Below are positions 1 through 9,741 of a stretch of 64,000 nucleotides of DNA, piece by piece. The translations under genes were made by a program, and so were the position numbers. Position 1 is the stretch's first letter, and every line of letters starts with the position of its first letter. Under the pieces are notes generated by a model. That model searched no databases. It was given only the letters and a program-made list of their open reading frames with translations, and had not been told where the DNA came from. Source of the stretch: SAR86 cluster bacterium (GTDB taxonomy: Bacteria; Pseudomonadota; Gammaproteobacteria; Magnimaribacterales; Magnimaribacteraceae); the NCBI GenBank assembly GCA_029268615.1, contig JAQWNM010000008.1, positions 1-64,000 on the forward strand, read 5' to 3'.

Positions 1-409
1 AAATTTACCATTTACCTTAAACCACCCCACTCCTGATTATGCATGTTTAAAAAAAGCTAGCGATATGCCAAAAATAAATTATCCAAAGCCTGATGGAGTA
101 TATTCATTTGATAAGTTATCATCTGTATATCTTTCGAACACCAATCATGAAGAAGATCAACCATGTCATCTAGTTCTAAAAGATCCTGACATACCTATTT
201 CTAAAAATCTTCCAATCTATGATGAGCCTGCACAAAGGTATTGCCCAGCAGGAGTTTATGAGGTAATTGAGGAAGAGACTGGACCTAGATTTCAGATTAA
301 TGCTCAGAATTGCGTACACTGTAAAACTTGTGATATAAAAGATCCTTCACAAAATATTACTTGGATTACTCCGGAAGGTTCTGGCGGTCCTAATTATCCA
401 AACATGTAA
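1..409 (+). CDS. Electron transfer flavoprotein-ubiquinone oxidoreductase, C-terminal part (5' end outside window)
   Basis: This enzyme passes electrons from ETF, reduced by acyl-CoA dehydrogenases, to membrane ubiquinone. The frame is open from base 2 without a stop, so the gene enters from the left edge and the ATG at 65 is not its start. The visible tail has the family's [13 protein letters not shown] segment, CPAGVYE, and a closing Cys cluster (CPAG, then NCVHCKTCD) that ligates the 4Fe-4S cluster. It ends with the usual [10 protein letters not shown]. It converges on the next gene with a 3-base gap. The call is firm for the fragment; the FAD and quinone domains cannot be checked. Confidence 0.95.
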   Translation, partial: NLPFTLNHPTPDYACLKKASDMPKINYPKPDGVYSFDKLSSVYLSNTNHEEDQPCHLVLKDPDIPISKNLPIYDEPAQRYCPAGVYEVIEEETGPRFQINAQNCVHCKTCDIKDPSQNITWITPEGSGGPNYPNM

Positions 410-412
410 CAT

Positions 413-985
413 TTAATCTTTAATCTTCGTGCCTTCTAAATTAAAGAAAGAGCCTGCACTCCATATGCCATAATTATCAGTATTATTTATCTTTTCATGT
501 TTCCCAAGATCAATTAACTTGTAGTAGATATTTCTGCTTATAAGGCCTTCTAGATTAGATCTAACAACAACATAAGGAGATGGCTCTTGTTTTTTATTAA
601 TAACTACTCTGAGGGGATTCTCGGCACTTAATTGAAAAATATCATCTGTATTAGTTTTAAAATAAATATTCTGATTTTTTCCTGAGTTATTAACTTCAAA
701 ATCAACTATAAGAAAAGGCTTATCTTCGACATCTAATCTAATTTTTTCAACTGGAGTTACTAAATAATAATGACCATCTTCATCAAATCTTAGAACTTTA
801 CTAAAAAGCCTCACCATTCTTTCCCTTCCAATTGGAGAATTCATAAAGAACCATTGCCCCTCTCTAGAAATCCTCATATCTACATTAGCGCAAATAGGTG
901 GATTCCATAAATGAACCGGAGGAATCCCATCTTCTTTGATATTAGTAATAGATTCAAAAATACTTGCTGGACTAATTTTATTCAT
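413..985 (-). CDS. DUF1285 family protein
   Basis: This 190-residue soluble protein has no signal peptide or membrane segment. It opens with a short helical stretch and then HLWNPPICANVDMRI and GQWFFMNSPIGRERMV, which match the DUF1285 family, a conserved proteobacterial family of unknown biochemical role with a two-domain beta-rich fold. Its start overlaps the stop of the upstream LysE-type gene by 4 bases, so it is probably the last gene of the envelope operon that begins with lolC. I recognise the family but not a function. Confidence 0.8.
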   Translation of the reverse strand: MNKISPASIFESITNIKEDGIPPVHLWNPPICANVDMRISREGQWFFMNSPIGRERMVRLFSKVLRFDEDGHYYLVTPVEKIRLDVEDKPFLIVDFEVNNSGKNQNIYFKTNTDDIFQLSAENPLRVVINKKQEPSPYVVVRSNLEGLISRNIYYKLIDLGKHEKINNTDNYGIWSAGSFFNLEGTKIKD

Positions 986-1602
986 AAAGGTAATTTAAAA
1001 AATAGAATTTGAATAGAAATAAAAACTAATATTACTCCCGTTATTCTTTCTAAAGAAGGCATAATTTTTTTAAATTTCTCAATATTACTGGATACATCAG
1101 TTAAATAGGAAATAAAACTAAACCAAATAAAAGTAGCTACTGCCATATACAACCCGGAAAAGATCTTTAGCTCCAAGGGAACTGTATTATCCAGAATTGC
1201 GTATATTGTTATAAAAAAGAGGAAAGCTTTAGGGTTGAATAAATTAACAATAAAACCATTCAAAAATGCTTTGAACTTACTTACAGACGATCTTGATATT
1301 GAAATATTGATTTCTGTTACTTGGGATCTATTAAACATTGATCTAAAACCAAGTATCGCTAGATATAAAGAAGCTACTAATTTAAAAATAAAAAAAAGAG
1401 AAGGTTGGTAGATTATAAAAAAACTTATTCCCAATAAAGCTATAGTTACATGAACTAATATTCCAGTTCCAATACCCATAGCAGTCCATATTCCTGAGAC
1501 TCTTCCATATTTTAAAGACTGCCTCATTATTAACGCAAAATCAGGTCCTGGACTAGCTACTGCAAATAAATGCATAAACGCTATTTTGATAAAAAATTCC
1601 AT
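982..1602 (-). CDS. LysE/RhtB family amino-acid exporter
   Basis: This 206-residue, strongly hydrophobic protein should form about six transmembrane helices in the inner membrane. The N-terminal ASPGPDFALIMRQSLKYG element, with an early Gly-Pro in the first helix, is typical of the LysE/RhtB translocators that export amino acids or their derivatives. The substrate cannot be read from the sequence. It lies 4 bases after murB and overlaps the DUF1285 gene by 4 bases, so it is co-transcribed with cell-wall and LPS genes. That position does not by itself show a role in the envelope. Confidence 0.85.
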   Translation of the reverse strand: MEFFIKIAFMHLFAVASPGPDFALIMRQSLKYGRVSGIWTAMGIGTGILVHVTIALLGISFFIIYQPSLFFIFKLVASLYLAILGFRSMFNRSQVTEINISISRSSVSKFKAFLNGFIVNLFNPKAFLFFITIYAILDNTVPLELKIFSGLYMAVATFIWFSFISYLTDVSSNIEKFKKIMPSLERITGVILVFISIQILFFKLPL

Positions 1603-1606
1603 ATAT

Positions 1607-2617
1607 TTATAAGATAAATTCAGGTTCTACTTCTAAAGAAAGTTTATATTTTTTTAAAACACTTTCTTTAATTTTCTTTACTAGATCTGTAATCTTATTA
1701 ATAGACACGCCACTATCGGTTATTAATACCAAAGAATGCTTTTTTGATATAGATACACCGTTGCTTTCATAGCCCTTCCATCCTTCTTGTTCTAATAAAT
1801 ATCCGGCAGAAATCTTATATTGTTTTCCTTCTTTAAAAAAAGGGATGTTTTCATTTATTTTTAATAATTCTTTTAACATTTTTTTACCAACGATAGGGTT
1901 CTTAAAAAAACTTCCTACATTAGGTGTAGACAAGGGATCTGGCAATAAAGAAGATCTTAATGAAATAACAGCCATACAAACTTCCATAGATGAAGCCAAA
2001 CTAGGATCAATATTATTTTTTAGTAAATAACTATTTAAATTAGAATAGCTAGTAGTCGGCGAATCTTTAGTATCTAATTTAAGATTTATATCTGTTATAA
2101 ATAATTGCTTATTTCGTTTAAAAATACTATCTCTATAACCAAAACAACAATCCTCATTGGTTAACATTAAACTATTAGAGTTACTTAAATCGATAGCATT
2201 GACACTTATTAATTTTGAGGATAGCTCAACTCCATAAGCTCCAATATTTTGTACTGGAGAAGCTCCTACCGTGCCAGGAATTAATGATAGATTTTCTAAT
2301 CCATACAGTTTATTTTGAAGTGTCCAAAGTACAGAATGATGCCAATTCTCGCCCGAGGATATAAGTACTTTATTACTAACTATTTTTTTTCCAATTAAAT
2401 TATTTTTAACTACTAAATAATCTAACTTTCTTGGTAAAACTATGTTTGTTCCTCCACCCAGAGGAAAGATTGGTAAATTAATAGATCTAGCATAATCAAT
2501 AGCTTCAAGTAAATCTTCTATGGACTCAATACAGCAATATCTCCTAGCTGAAGAGTGCAAACTAAGTGAATTTAAGTTTTGTAAAGAGAAATTTTTTTTA
2601 AATTCCATAACTTTCAA
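1607..2617 (-). CDS. murB: UDP-N-acetylenolpyruvoylglucosamine reductase MurB
   Basis: MurB reduces UDP-GlcNAc-enolpyruvate to UDP-MurNAc with NADPH and FAD, the second committed step of peptidoglycan synthesis in the cytoplasm. The 336 residues match the E. coli-type enzyme in length. Visible motifs are the FAD-binding FPLGGGTN (51-58), IPGTVGASPVQNIGAYG (113-129), YRDSIFK (161-167), the catalytic-Ser loop GSFFKNP (235-241) and the closing EVEPEF. The start overlaps the end of kdsB by 20 bases; the ATG at 2608, three codons in, would shorten the overlap. It follows kdsB in the envelope operon. Confidence 0.97.
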   Translation of the reverse strand: MKVMEFKKNFSLQNLNSLSLHSSARRYCCIESIEDLLEAIDYARSINLPIFPLGGGTNIVLPRKLDYLVVKNNLIGKKIVSNKVLISSGENWHHSVLWTLQNKLYGLENLSLIPGTVGASPVQNIGAYGVELSSKLISVNAIDLSNSNSLMLTNEDCCFGYRDSIFKRNKQLFITDINLKLDTKDSPTTSYSNLNSYLLKNNIDPSLASSMEVCMAVISLRSSLLPDPLSTPNVGSFFKNPIVGKKMLKELLKINENIPFFKEGKQYKISAGYLLEQEGWKGYESNGVSISKKHSLVLITDSGVSINKITDLVKKIKESVLKKYKLSLEVEPEFIL

Positions 2618-3332
2618 TTATCTTTTCAGCAAGAATTATGTCTTCAGGTGTATCTATTCCTAAATGTATTTCATTGCTTGAAGATTCACCAAAAATATTT
2701 TTATTCGCGTCCAATGCTCTAAGTTGCTCTAGTTTTAGAAATTTTTCATTTATAGAAGGTTGTAGTTTTACATATTCATTTAAAAAATTTACTCTATAAG
2801 AATAAATACCTAAATGTATACCAAGGTTTGTTTTATTATTGATTCTGTCTATTTTATCTCGAGAAAAATTGACGACTTTAGAATTAGCATCTAATAACAC
2901 TTTAACCCTATTTTTATTTGATATATCTGATTCTAATAAATTTAAGGTATAGAGAGTGCCCATATCAGCACTCTTATAGACGTCTAATAAATTTGCTACT
3001 TTATTTATGTCTTCTGGAAGCGTGAAGGGCTCATCACCCTGCAGATTAACTACTATTTGTTGGTCATCTAATTTTAAAAGAGATGCGGCTTCTGCCACTC
3101 TATCTGTACCAGTTTGATGATCAGTATCAGTCATAATAGATTTAGCATTAATATCTTTGCAATGAGTTGCAATCAGATCACTATCTGTAACGACATAAAC
3201 TTTATCAGCTTTACTTAAAATAGCTTTTTCATGGACTCTTTGAATGAGGGTCTTTCCTTTTATATTTAATAATGGCTTATTAGGGAGTCTTGATGATTTA
3301 AGTCTAGCTGGGATAAGGACGATAAAAGACAT
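2598..3332 (-). CDS. kdsB: 3-deoxy-manno-octulosonate cytidylyltransferase (CMP-KDO synthetase)
   Basis: KdsB activates KDO with CTP to give CMP-KDO, the donor used to attach KDO to lipid A. The 244-residue length is normal. The nucleotide-binding IPARLKSSRLPNKPL (7-21), VVNLQGDEPF, and the later HLGIYSYR and LEQLRALD segments are all family hallmarks. The start codon directly follows the Trm112-like gene, and the end overlaps murB. Together with lpxK and the linked msbA segment, this is the usual gammaproteobacterial lpxK-ycaR-kdsB order. Confidence 0.97.
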   Translation of the reverse strand: MSFIVLIPARLKSSRLPNKPLLNIKGKTLIQRVHEKAILSKADKVYVVTDSDLIATHCKDINAKSIMTDTDHQTGTDRVAEAASLLKLDDQQIVVNLQGDEPFTLPEDINKVANLLDVYKSADMGTLYTLNLLESDISNKNRVKVLLDANSKVVNFSRDKIDRINNKTNLGIHLGIYSYRVNFLNEYVKLQPSINEKFLKLEQLRALDANKNIFGESSSNEIHLGIDTPEDIILAEKIIESYGI

Positions 3333-3521
3333 TTAATCTAGATTTTCATCTATTAAAATTTTTCTTGCTTCTTCTGGTAACATAATTGGAATACCATCTT
3401 CAATTTTATAAGCTAACATAGACTCAAAACAAAGTAATTCATCTCCTTTAAGTAGAAGTTTACCTTTAGAAACTGGGCAAACTAATATTTCTAATAAATC
3501 GTCGTCAATTTTATTTGTCAT
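3333..3521 (-). CDS. Trm112/YcaR-like small protein
   Basis: This 62-residue protein has the pattern of YcaR/Trm112 family members: [15 protein letters not shown], then [21 protein letters not shown], then PEEAR. Family members are small zinc-ribbon-like partners, and in eukaryotes and archaea Trm112 activates methyltransferases. Only two of the possible zinc cysteines remain (CPVS instead of CPxC, then LLC), so zinc binding is uncertain. It sits between lpxK (4-base overlap) and kdsB (abutting), as in E. coli. The identification is firm; the role in bacteria is not settled. Confidence 0.9.
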   Translation of the reverse strand: MTNKIDDDLLEILVCPVSKGKLLLKGDELLCFESMLAYKIEDGIPIMLPEEARKILIDENLD

Positions 3522-6337
3522 TCATTTTTTAAATTGTTCGTTAAGTTTGTTATAAATTCTTCTGGGAGGCGAGCATTTATTTTAAAATACCATAAATTCT
3601 TTAAAGGCATATTTAAACATCTTACTGCATCTTTTTCAGTCATTATTATTGGATAATCATCATCAAAAATAAGATCATCTAATTTGTATTCATAATGATC
3701 AGAAAAGGTATGTTTTATTAGATTAAATCCTTGATCTTCTAGAGTTTTAAAAAACATTTCTGGATTACCTATTCCAGCAATTGCATGTGCATTTTTTGAC
3801 AAAGGCCAATTTATAAAAGGAAATCTTTGACCATCATGAATTCTTTCCCACTCAGAAGGCTCATATTTCATTATATAGTCAGAAGAAAATTTCTTTTCTT
3901 CCCATTTTTGATGTGTACTTATAATAAAATTAACATCGGAAAGCCTTTCTATAGGTTCTCTTAAAGGGCCAGCTGGAATAGTAAGTCCATTTCCAAGACC
4001 TCTCAATCCATCGATCATCGCAATCTCTATATCTCTATTTAAATTATAATGTTGCAGTCCATCATCACTGATAATTACATCACAATCTGTTTCATTTAAT
4101 AATTGAGTAATTACTTTAAGCCTATTTGGACCAACATAAACAGGCAAAGAAGTGTTCTTAAATATCAGTACCGGTTCATCTCCTGCCATATCGGAATCAA
4201 TTTCATTAGTAACTTTTAATGGGTATTTTTTTGATCTACCACCATACCCTCTACTAATTATCCCTGGTTTATATCCTATTGATTTTAATGTATTTGCTAG
4301 AGAAATCACCATGGACGTTTTGCCTGTTCCTCCTAAAGATATATTTCCTACTACAATAACAGGCACATGAGATTTATAGATTTTATTGATATTTTTCTTA
4401 AATAAATTTCTTCGGTATTTACTAATGGTCCTTGTTATTAAAGAAAGGGGCCACAGCAGCCATAACCATGATTTTTTTTCTATCCAAGCCCTTTCAAGGA
4501 AACTAATTTTACTTTTAGGTGTTTCATCGGAGCGAAAAACTGTAATATCATTCCGGTCTGGAATTATTTGTTTAGTCTTTTCATCTATAAATTGATTTGC
4601 GTGAAGATCTGCATATGCACCTTTTGCACCTAATAATTCTGAATGTGTTCCTTGTTCAATTATTTTGCCTTCATCTAGTACAATTATAAGATTAGCCTTC
4701 TCTACAGTAGATAATCTATGAGCAATTATTAAAGTTGTTCTATCCTTGCTTACCTCTTCAATTGCCTCCTGAATAAACTTCTCTGACTCAGAATCTAGAG
4801 CCGATGTAGCTTCATCTAATATTAAAATAGGAGAGTCTTTTAATATTGCCCTTGCAATAGCAATTCTTTGTCTTTGACCTCCTGATAGTAATACTCCATC
4901 GTCTCCCACCATGGTTTCGTAACCATCAGGCATAGCTCTTATAAAGTCATCTGCATTTGCTCTTTTAGCTGCATTAATAATTTCTTCATGCTGTCCATCT
5001 ATGGAACCATAATTTATATTTTTAGTAACAGTGTCATTAAAGAGTGTAATATTTTGTCCTACTATGGATATATGAGATCTGAGGTTCTGAATAGTGAAAT
5101 CATTTATAGGTGTATTATCAATTAAAATCTCACCTTCATAATTCTGATAAAAACGTGGTATCAGATTCACTAATGTTGTTTTTCCAGCTCCCGATTTGCC
5201 AACCAAGGCAATTGTTTGACCTTTATGGATATTTAAATCAATATTCTTTAGAACATTCTTTGACAAGCCATCGGCTCCTTCATAAGAAAAAGAGACATTT
5301 TTAAATGATATTTCGCCGTTAATATTTTCTAACTCTACTTTTCCATTATCTTCTTCATCATCTTCATCTAATTGATTAAAAATATCTTCAGCAGCTGCCA
5401 ACCCTTTTTGTATCTGACTATTTATTTCTGATAATTGCCTTACTGGTCTTGCTAACATTCCGGCAGCACCAAAAAAAGCGATGAAGGTTCCTGAGCTCAT
5501 CACATTTATTACAGAAGAATCTAATGCAAGCCATGTAATGATTGCTAGTCCAGTAGATACAAAGATCTGTATTAAAGGAGAAGAAGCATAGTTTGTAGCT
5601 TCAAGTTTTAAGTTTTGACGTTTATTATTTTCACTTGCTTCGGTGAATCTATTATCTTCATAGATTTCACCTCCGAAAGCCTTTACCTCTTTATATGCAT
5701 TGATAGTTTCTGAAGCTACATGAGTAACATCACCCATAGAATTTTGTATTCTAGTACTTATTTTTCTCAGACGCCTTGCAGCTATACTAACTACTAATGC
5801 TATAAAAGGCGCTGTAATTAAAAGCACAACTGTTAATTCCCAATTTAAAAATAATAAATATGCAATCAATCCTAATACTAATAAACCTTCTCTAAAAATA
5901 ACCTTAATAGCATTGGTGGCTGCTCCTGTAACCTGAACCACATTAAATGTTATTCTTGAAATAAGATGACCAGATGATTGTTGGTCAAAATAACTACTTG
6001 GTAATACCATAATCTTTTTAAAAAGGTCAGTTCTTAAGTCATGAACTAATTTATTAGAAATTAGGGCCATTAAATAGTTTCCTATAAAAAAACCTATACC
6101 TCTAAACATAGCTATAACAACTAGAGCTGAAGGCAATAAAATTCTGTATTCATCATTTGGAGAATTAACAAAATCAATCACTTGTTTAAGCCATTCTGCT
6201 GCTGCAACTTGGGAAGCAGCTAATATAATGAAGCCTAAAGTACTAATTAAGAAAAGAGGTATATAAGGTATGACATATGAAAGAAGCCTAGAATAGGTCT
6301 TTACGCCACTAGTAGAATTACCTTTTTTTATACTCAC
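3518..6337 (-). CDS. MsbA-LpxK fusion: lipid A exporter (ABC transporter) joined to tetraacyldisaccharide 4'-kinase
   Basis: This single 939-residue frame carries two complete enzymes. Residues 1 to about 590 are an MsbA-type ABC exporter: six membrane helices, then a nucleotide-binding domain with Walker A GKSGAGKT (380-387), signature LSGGQ (484-488), Walker B ILILDEA (504-510) and H-loop His540. From Ile611 to the end, 329 residues match the length of LpxK, which phosphorylates the lipid A disaccharide at 4'. Its P-loop [12 protein letters not shown] lies at 664-675 and DDGLQH at 758-763. The linker of about 20 residues has no stop and no ATG, GTG or TTG at the expected LpxK start, so fusion is more likely than a misread boundary. 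Flipping and 4'-phosphorylation of lipid A would be physically linked at the inner membrane. A sequencing error that removed a stop remains possible. Confidence 0.93.
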   Translation of the reverse strand: MSIKKGNSTSGVKTYSRLLSYVIPYIPLFLISTLGFIILAASQVAAAEWLKQVIDFVNSPNDEYRILLPSALVVIAMFRGIGFFIGNYLMALISNKLVHDLRTDLFKKIMVLPSSYFDQQSSGHLISRITFNVVQVTGAATNAIKVIFREGLLVLGLIAYLLFLNWELTVVLLITAPFIALVVSIAARRLRKISTRIQNSMGDVTHVASETINAYKEVKAFGGEIYEDNRFTEASENNKRQNLKLEATNYASSPLIQIFVSTGLAIITWLALDSSVINVMSSGTFIAFFGAAGMLARPVRQLSEINSQIQKGLAAAEDIFNQLDEDDEEDNGKVELENINGEISFKNVSFSYEGADGLSKNVLKNIDLNIHKGQTIALVGKSGAGKTTLVNLIPRFYQNYEGEILIDNTPINDFTIQNLRSHISIVGQNITLFNDTVTKNINYGSIDGQHEEIINAAKRANADDFIRAMPDGYETMVGDDGVLLSGGQRQRIAIARAILKDSPILILDEATSALDSESEKFIQEAIEEVSKDRTTLIIAHRLSTVEKANLIIVLDEGKIIEQGTHSELLGAKGAYADLHANQFIDEKTKQIIPDRNDITVFRSDETPKSKISFLERAWIEKKSWLWLLWPLSLITRTISKYRRNLFKKNINKIYKSHVPVIVVGNISLGGTGKTSMVISLANTLKSIGYKPGIISRGYGGRSKKYPLKVTNEIDSDMAGDEPVLIFKNTSLPVYVGPNRLKVITQLLNETDCDVIISDDGLQHYNLNRDIEIAMIDGLRGLGNGLTIPAGPLREPIERLSDVNFIISTHQKWEEKKFSSDYIMKYEPSEWERIHDGQRFPFINWPLSKNAHAIAGIGNPEMFFKTLEDQGFNLIKHTFSDHYEYKLDDLIFDDDYPIIMTEKDAVRCLNMPLKNLWYFKINARLPEEFITNLTNNLKNE

Positions 6338-6389
6338 AGTTTTATATTATAGGAAAAATTTAGAAATTCAGAATTTTGCTGTTTATATA

Positions 6390-7055
6390 TTATTCATCCA
6401 AAGAAATAATTCTATCTAACCTATTTGCTAAATTAAGATCATGTGTGGCAATCACCAAAGACATTGAATTCTGATCAGATAGACTCATGATAAGATCGAG
6501 TATTTTTTCAGAGTTATATTTATCTAAATCTCCAGTAGGTTCATCCATAATCAAACAGGATGGTTTATTTATAAGGGCCCTTACTACAGCAACCCTTTGC
6601 CTCTCTCCTCCTGAAAGTTCTCCAGGGATATGAAATAATCTTTTTTCTAAGCCTACTTGAGAAAGTAGATCTCTAGAGAGCTCTAGAGAATCTTCTTTGT
6701 TATATTTTGCATTTATAAATAAAGGCATAGCTGCATTTTCTAAAGAATTATATTCAGGAAGTAAATGATGAAATTGATATACAAAACCAAACTCCTCATT
6801 CCTTAAGGAGGCTTTCTGGTTTGAACTAAGTTCATTTAACAGCTGTCCTTTAAATTTAATAGAACCAGAAGTAGGTGGATCTAAAGCTCCTAGAATGTGC
6901 AAAAGAGATGATTTACCAGAACCAGATTGTCCTATTATAGCTATTGACTCATTATTCATAATGCTTAAATTAAAATTTAAAAGGACCTTTACTTCATTCA
7001 AACCTTCCTTAAAGACTTTCGAAATTTGATTTAGTTCAAATATTTTTTCATTCAT
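6390..7055 (-). CDS. lolD: Lipoprotein-releasing system ATP-binding protein LolD
   Basis: LolD is the cytoplasmic ATPase that drives release of outer-membrane lipoproteins from the inner membrane to LolA. In 221 residues it shows Walker A GQSGSGKSS (42-50), the LolD-like Q-loop region YQFHHLLPEYNSLENAAMP (93-111), signature LSGGERQRV (147-155) and Walker B CLIMDEPTGD (167-176). Its start overlaps the end of lolC by 8 bases. The carrier LolA is encoded at 33076-33723 in the same window. Confidence 0.96.
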   Translation of the reverse strand: MNEKIFELNQISKVFKEGLNEVKVLLNFNLSIMNNESIAIIGQSGSGKSSLLHILGALDPPTSGSIKFKGQLLNELSSNQKASLRNEEFGFVYQFHHLLPEYNSLENAAMPLFINAKYNKEDSLELSRDLLSQVGLEKRLFHIPGELSGGERQRVAVVRALINKPSCLIMDEPTGDLDKYNSEKILDLIMSLSDQNSMSLVIATHDLNLANRLDRIISLDE

Positions 7056-8292
7056 ATCTCAAAACCTCTGCAGGCTCAAGCTTAGAAGCTAAATTTGCAG
7101 GATAAAGCGAACTTACTATAGCTAATAAAAAAGAGATAAGACAAATCACTATTATCCAAGTGGGCCTTAAATCTATAGGAAAATAATTAATAAAATAAGC
7201 ATCCAGAAGATGCATGCCAAGAGATTCTTCTAAGAAATTTATTATTGTTCCTAGATTCAGAGTAAATAATAAACCAAGCAATAAACCAGATAATGTCCCT
7301 ACAAAACCTACTATTGCTCCAAAAAAAATGAATACCCTACCCAAAGATGCTCTTGTGGCACCTAATGTTAAAAGGATTGCTATTTGAGACTTTTTTTCAT
7401 TAATTATCATAACTAAAGTTGAAACTAAATTAAAAGCTGCCACTAAAATAATTGTAAAAAGTAAAAGGGAAACTAAAAATTTTTCCATTTGAATTGCCTT
7501 AAATAATGTTCCATATGAATTTGTCCAATCGTTAGAAGTGTAGGTTTGATCATTTAGTTGATTTATTAATTTCACGTCCTCTTTTATTTGCCTCTTTGCA
7601 ATAAAAAGATCTGAATATTTAATTCTTAGACCATGCACCTTATCTTCAGTACGTAATAATTTTGAAGCTTTATTTAGATTTATAAATACGAAACTTTGGT
7701 CAATTTCAGGAGAGCCTATACTAAAGATTGTAGAAACTTTAAATCTCTTTGTCCTAGGAAAAGTTCCTAATAGGCCCATAGTAGTATCTGGGACTAATAA
7801 GTTTACAAAATCTCCTATGTTAACTCTCAGTTGCATAGCAAGAATATCACCTATTGCAATATTATATTCTTGATCATTTAAACTATCCCAATTACCAACT
7901 ATTATATGATTTGGTATTGTAGAAACAGTCCTTTCTAGATCTGGATGTACTCCGTAAACTATTACGCCCTTCAATTGATCACTAGAATTTATTAAGCCTT
8001 GTGTTTCTATAAAAGGACTAGACCCTAGTATAAGTACTTGCTGATCAGTTTTTTTGATTAGATCTTTCCAGTCATCTATGAAAGGTTGTCCTTGAATGTT
8101 AGCATGTGGAATTGCTTGTAGAACCCTTTGCTTTAGTTCTTTCTCAAATCCATTCATAACTGAAGTTACGAGTATCAAAACTGTAACTCCAAGTGTTATG
8201 CCAACAAATGACATTATTGAAGTAAAAGATAAAAATCCTCGACGTTTACTCCTGAAATATCTAAAAGCAATACTTAAAGATAGTAAATTCAT
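7048..8292 (-). CDS. lolC: Lipoprotein-releasing system permease LolC/LolE
   Basis: This 414-residue inner-membrane protein has the FtsX/LolCE layout: one N-terminal helix (about 25-47), a large periplasmic domain (about 48-265) and three C-terminal helices, with the last stretch ending PANLASKLEPAEVLRYE. It opens with LSIAFRYFRSKRRGFLSFTS, typical of LolC/LolE. Only one such permease is present here, while E. coli has a LolC+LolE pair, so it may act as a homodimer (LolF-type) or have a partner elsewhere. It is the first gene of the envelope operon. Confidence 0.93.
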   Translation of the reverse strand: MNLLSLSIAFRYFRSKRRGFLSFTSIMSFVGITLGVTVLILVTSVMNGFEKELKQRVLQAIPHANIQGQPFIDDWKDLIKKTDQQVLILGSSPFIETQGLINSSDQLKGVIVYGVHPDLERTVSTIPNHIIVGNWDSLNDQEYNIAIGDILAMQLRVNIGDFVNLLVPDTTMGLLGTFPRTKRFKVSTIFSIGSPEIDQSFVFINLNKASKLLRTEDKVHGLRIKYSDLFIAKRQIKEDVKLINQLNDQTYTSNDWTNSYGTLFKAIQMEKFLVSLLLFTIILVAAFNLVSTLVMIINEKKSQIAILLTLGATRASLGRVFIFFGAIVGFVGTLSGLLLGLLFTLNLGTIINFLEESLGMHLLDAYFINYFPIDLRPTWIIVICLISFLLAIVSSLYPANLASKLEPAEVLRYE

Positions 8293-8302
8293 TGGTTAAG
8301 TT

Positions 8303-9721
8303 TTATAACTCTTTACTTTTAGATGTTTTTTTATAAGGAGGAACAAAACCTGCTAATTTATTAAGATTTATCTTTGATTGCCTATAAGTAGCTTTTGCAT
8401 GACTAAATTCTTTAAATCCATCGAAACCATGATAAGAACCCATGCCGCTTGGACCAACACCTCCAAAAGGTAAATCTTCCATGGTTATATGTGATATGAC
8501 ATCATTTAATGTAACTCCGCCTGAGGTGGTAGAATTTATAACCAAATTCTGTTCAGAATTGTCATCACCGAAATAATATAAACCTAATGGCCGATCTTTA
8601 GAATTAACATAAGAAATGGCCTCTGAAACGTTATCGTAAGTTTTAACGGGTAAAATAGGACCAAATATTTCCTCTTGCATTATAGACATATCATCAGTTG
8701 GATTTAAAACTAAAGTAGGAGGTATCTTGTAATGAGCTTGTTGACTAAAATCTTCATCTCCCGGATTGATCTCTACAATGTCTGCTCCTTTTTCTTTTGC
8801 ATCTTCTACATGTTTCAGGATCCTGTCATAATGTTTTTCATTTATGACTGAAGTATAGTCATTATTATCTTTAAGAGTTGGATACATTTTTGTGACAACA
8901 TTAACGCTTTCCTCTACAAATTGATCTAAATCATCTTTAGCAATTAGTGCATAATCAGGTGCTAAACATATTTGCCCTGCATTCATTGCTTTACCTTGCA
9001 TAACTCTTTGGGCAACTTCTGGTATATCAGTACCCTTGCCAATAATAACCGGGGACTTTCCACCAAGTTCAAGAGTCAATGGAACAAGATTTTCTGAAGC
9101 TGCTCTCATAACATGCTTAGCTATTTCCGTGCCGCCCGTAAATAACAAATGATCAAATGGCAGTGCGCTAAAACTTGCTCCAACGCTAGGATCTCCTGTA
9201 AATACAGAAATTTCTGTTTCGTCGAAATACTTATTGAACATTATTTTAGTTAATTCAGATGATGCCGGGGTGTACTCAGAAGGCTTGAGCATTATTCTAT
9301 TTCCAGCAGCAATTGCTCCTGCCATAGGTGCAATTGCTAGTTGAAAAGGAAAATTCCATGGACTTATAATACCCACTACACCTTTTGGTTGATATTTAAT
9401 CCAAGCTTTTGCTCCCAAAAGTCTTAAAAGAGATCCTAGTGGGGCAATAGCAGCTTTCCTAGATTCAACTTTCATCCATTTCTTTAAATTCTTTTTAGCA
9501 TGTTTAATAGGGCCAACAACGGTCTCGATCTCTGTTATTGAGGACATCACCGGATCTCTATTACCAAAATCTTCTTGAAGAACTTTTATAATTTCATCTT
9601 TATGTTCCTGCACCATTGCTGTGCAGCGATCTAATCTGTCTGTTCTTAATTTATAGTCAGGTGCCCCTTCTTCTATATTCAATTTTTTTTGGGCCTCTAA
9701 AACCCTAATCATTTCACTCAT
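8303..9721 (-). CDS. Aldehyde dehydrogenase, coniferyl-aldehyde-dehydrogenase type
   Basis: This NAD(P)-dependent enzyme oxidises an aldehyde to the acid. The 472 residues include PWNF (121-124), general base Glu218 in TLELGGKSP, catalytic Cys252 in NAGQICLAPDY, and the late EEIFGPILPV segment. The short N-terminus and NAGQIC with LAPDY point to the class-3 / CalB-like group, which acts on aromatic or fatty aldehydes. It is the last gene of a set with two SDRs (20- and 21-base gaps), so an alcohol-to-aldehyde-to-acid route is plausible. The substrate is unknown. Confidence 0.9.
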   Translation of the reverse strand: MSEMIRVLEAQKKLNIEEGAPDYKLRTDRLDRCTAMVQEHKDEIIKVLQEDFGNRDPVMSSITEIETVVGPIKHAKKNLKKWMKVESRKAAIAPLGSLLRLLGAKAWIKYQPKGVVGIISPWNFPFQLAIAPMAGAIAAGNRIMLKPSEYTPASSELTKIMFNKYFDETEISVFTGDPSVGASFSALPFDHLLFTGGTEIAKHVMRAASENLVPLTLELGGKSPVIIGKGTDIPEVAQRVMQGKAMNAGQICLAPDYALIAKDDLDQFVEESVNVVTKMYPTLKDNNDYTSVINEKHYDRILKHVEDAKEKGADIVEINPGDEDFSQQAHYKIPPTLVLNPTDDMSIMQEEIFGPILPVKTYDNVSEAISYVNSKDRPLGLYYFGDDNSEQNLVINSTTSGGVTLNDVISHITMEDLPFGGVGPSGMGSYHGFDGFKEFSHAKATYRQSKINLNKLAGFVPPYKKTSKSKEL

Positions 9722-9741
9722 TATCTATACCTTTAATTATT

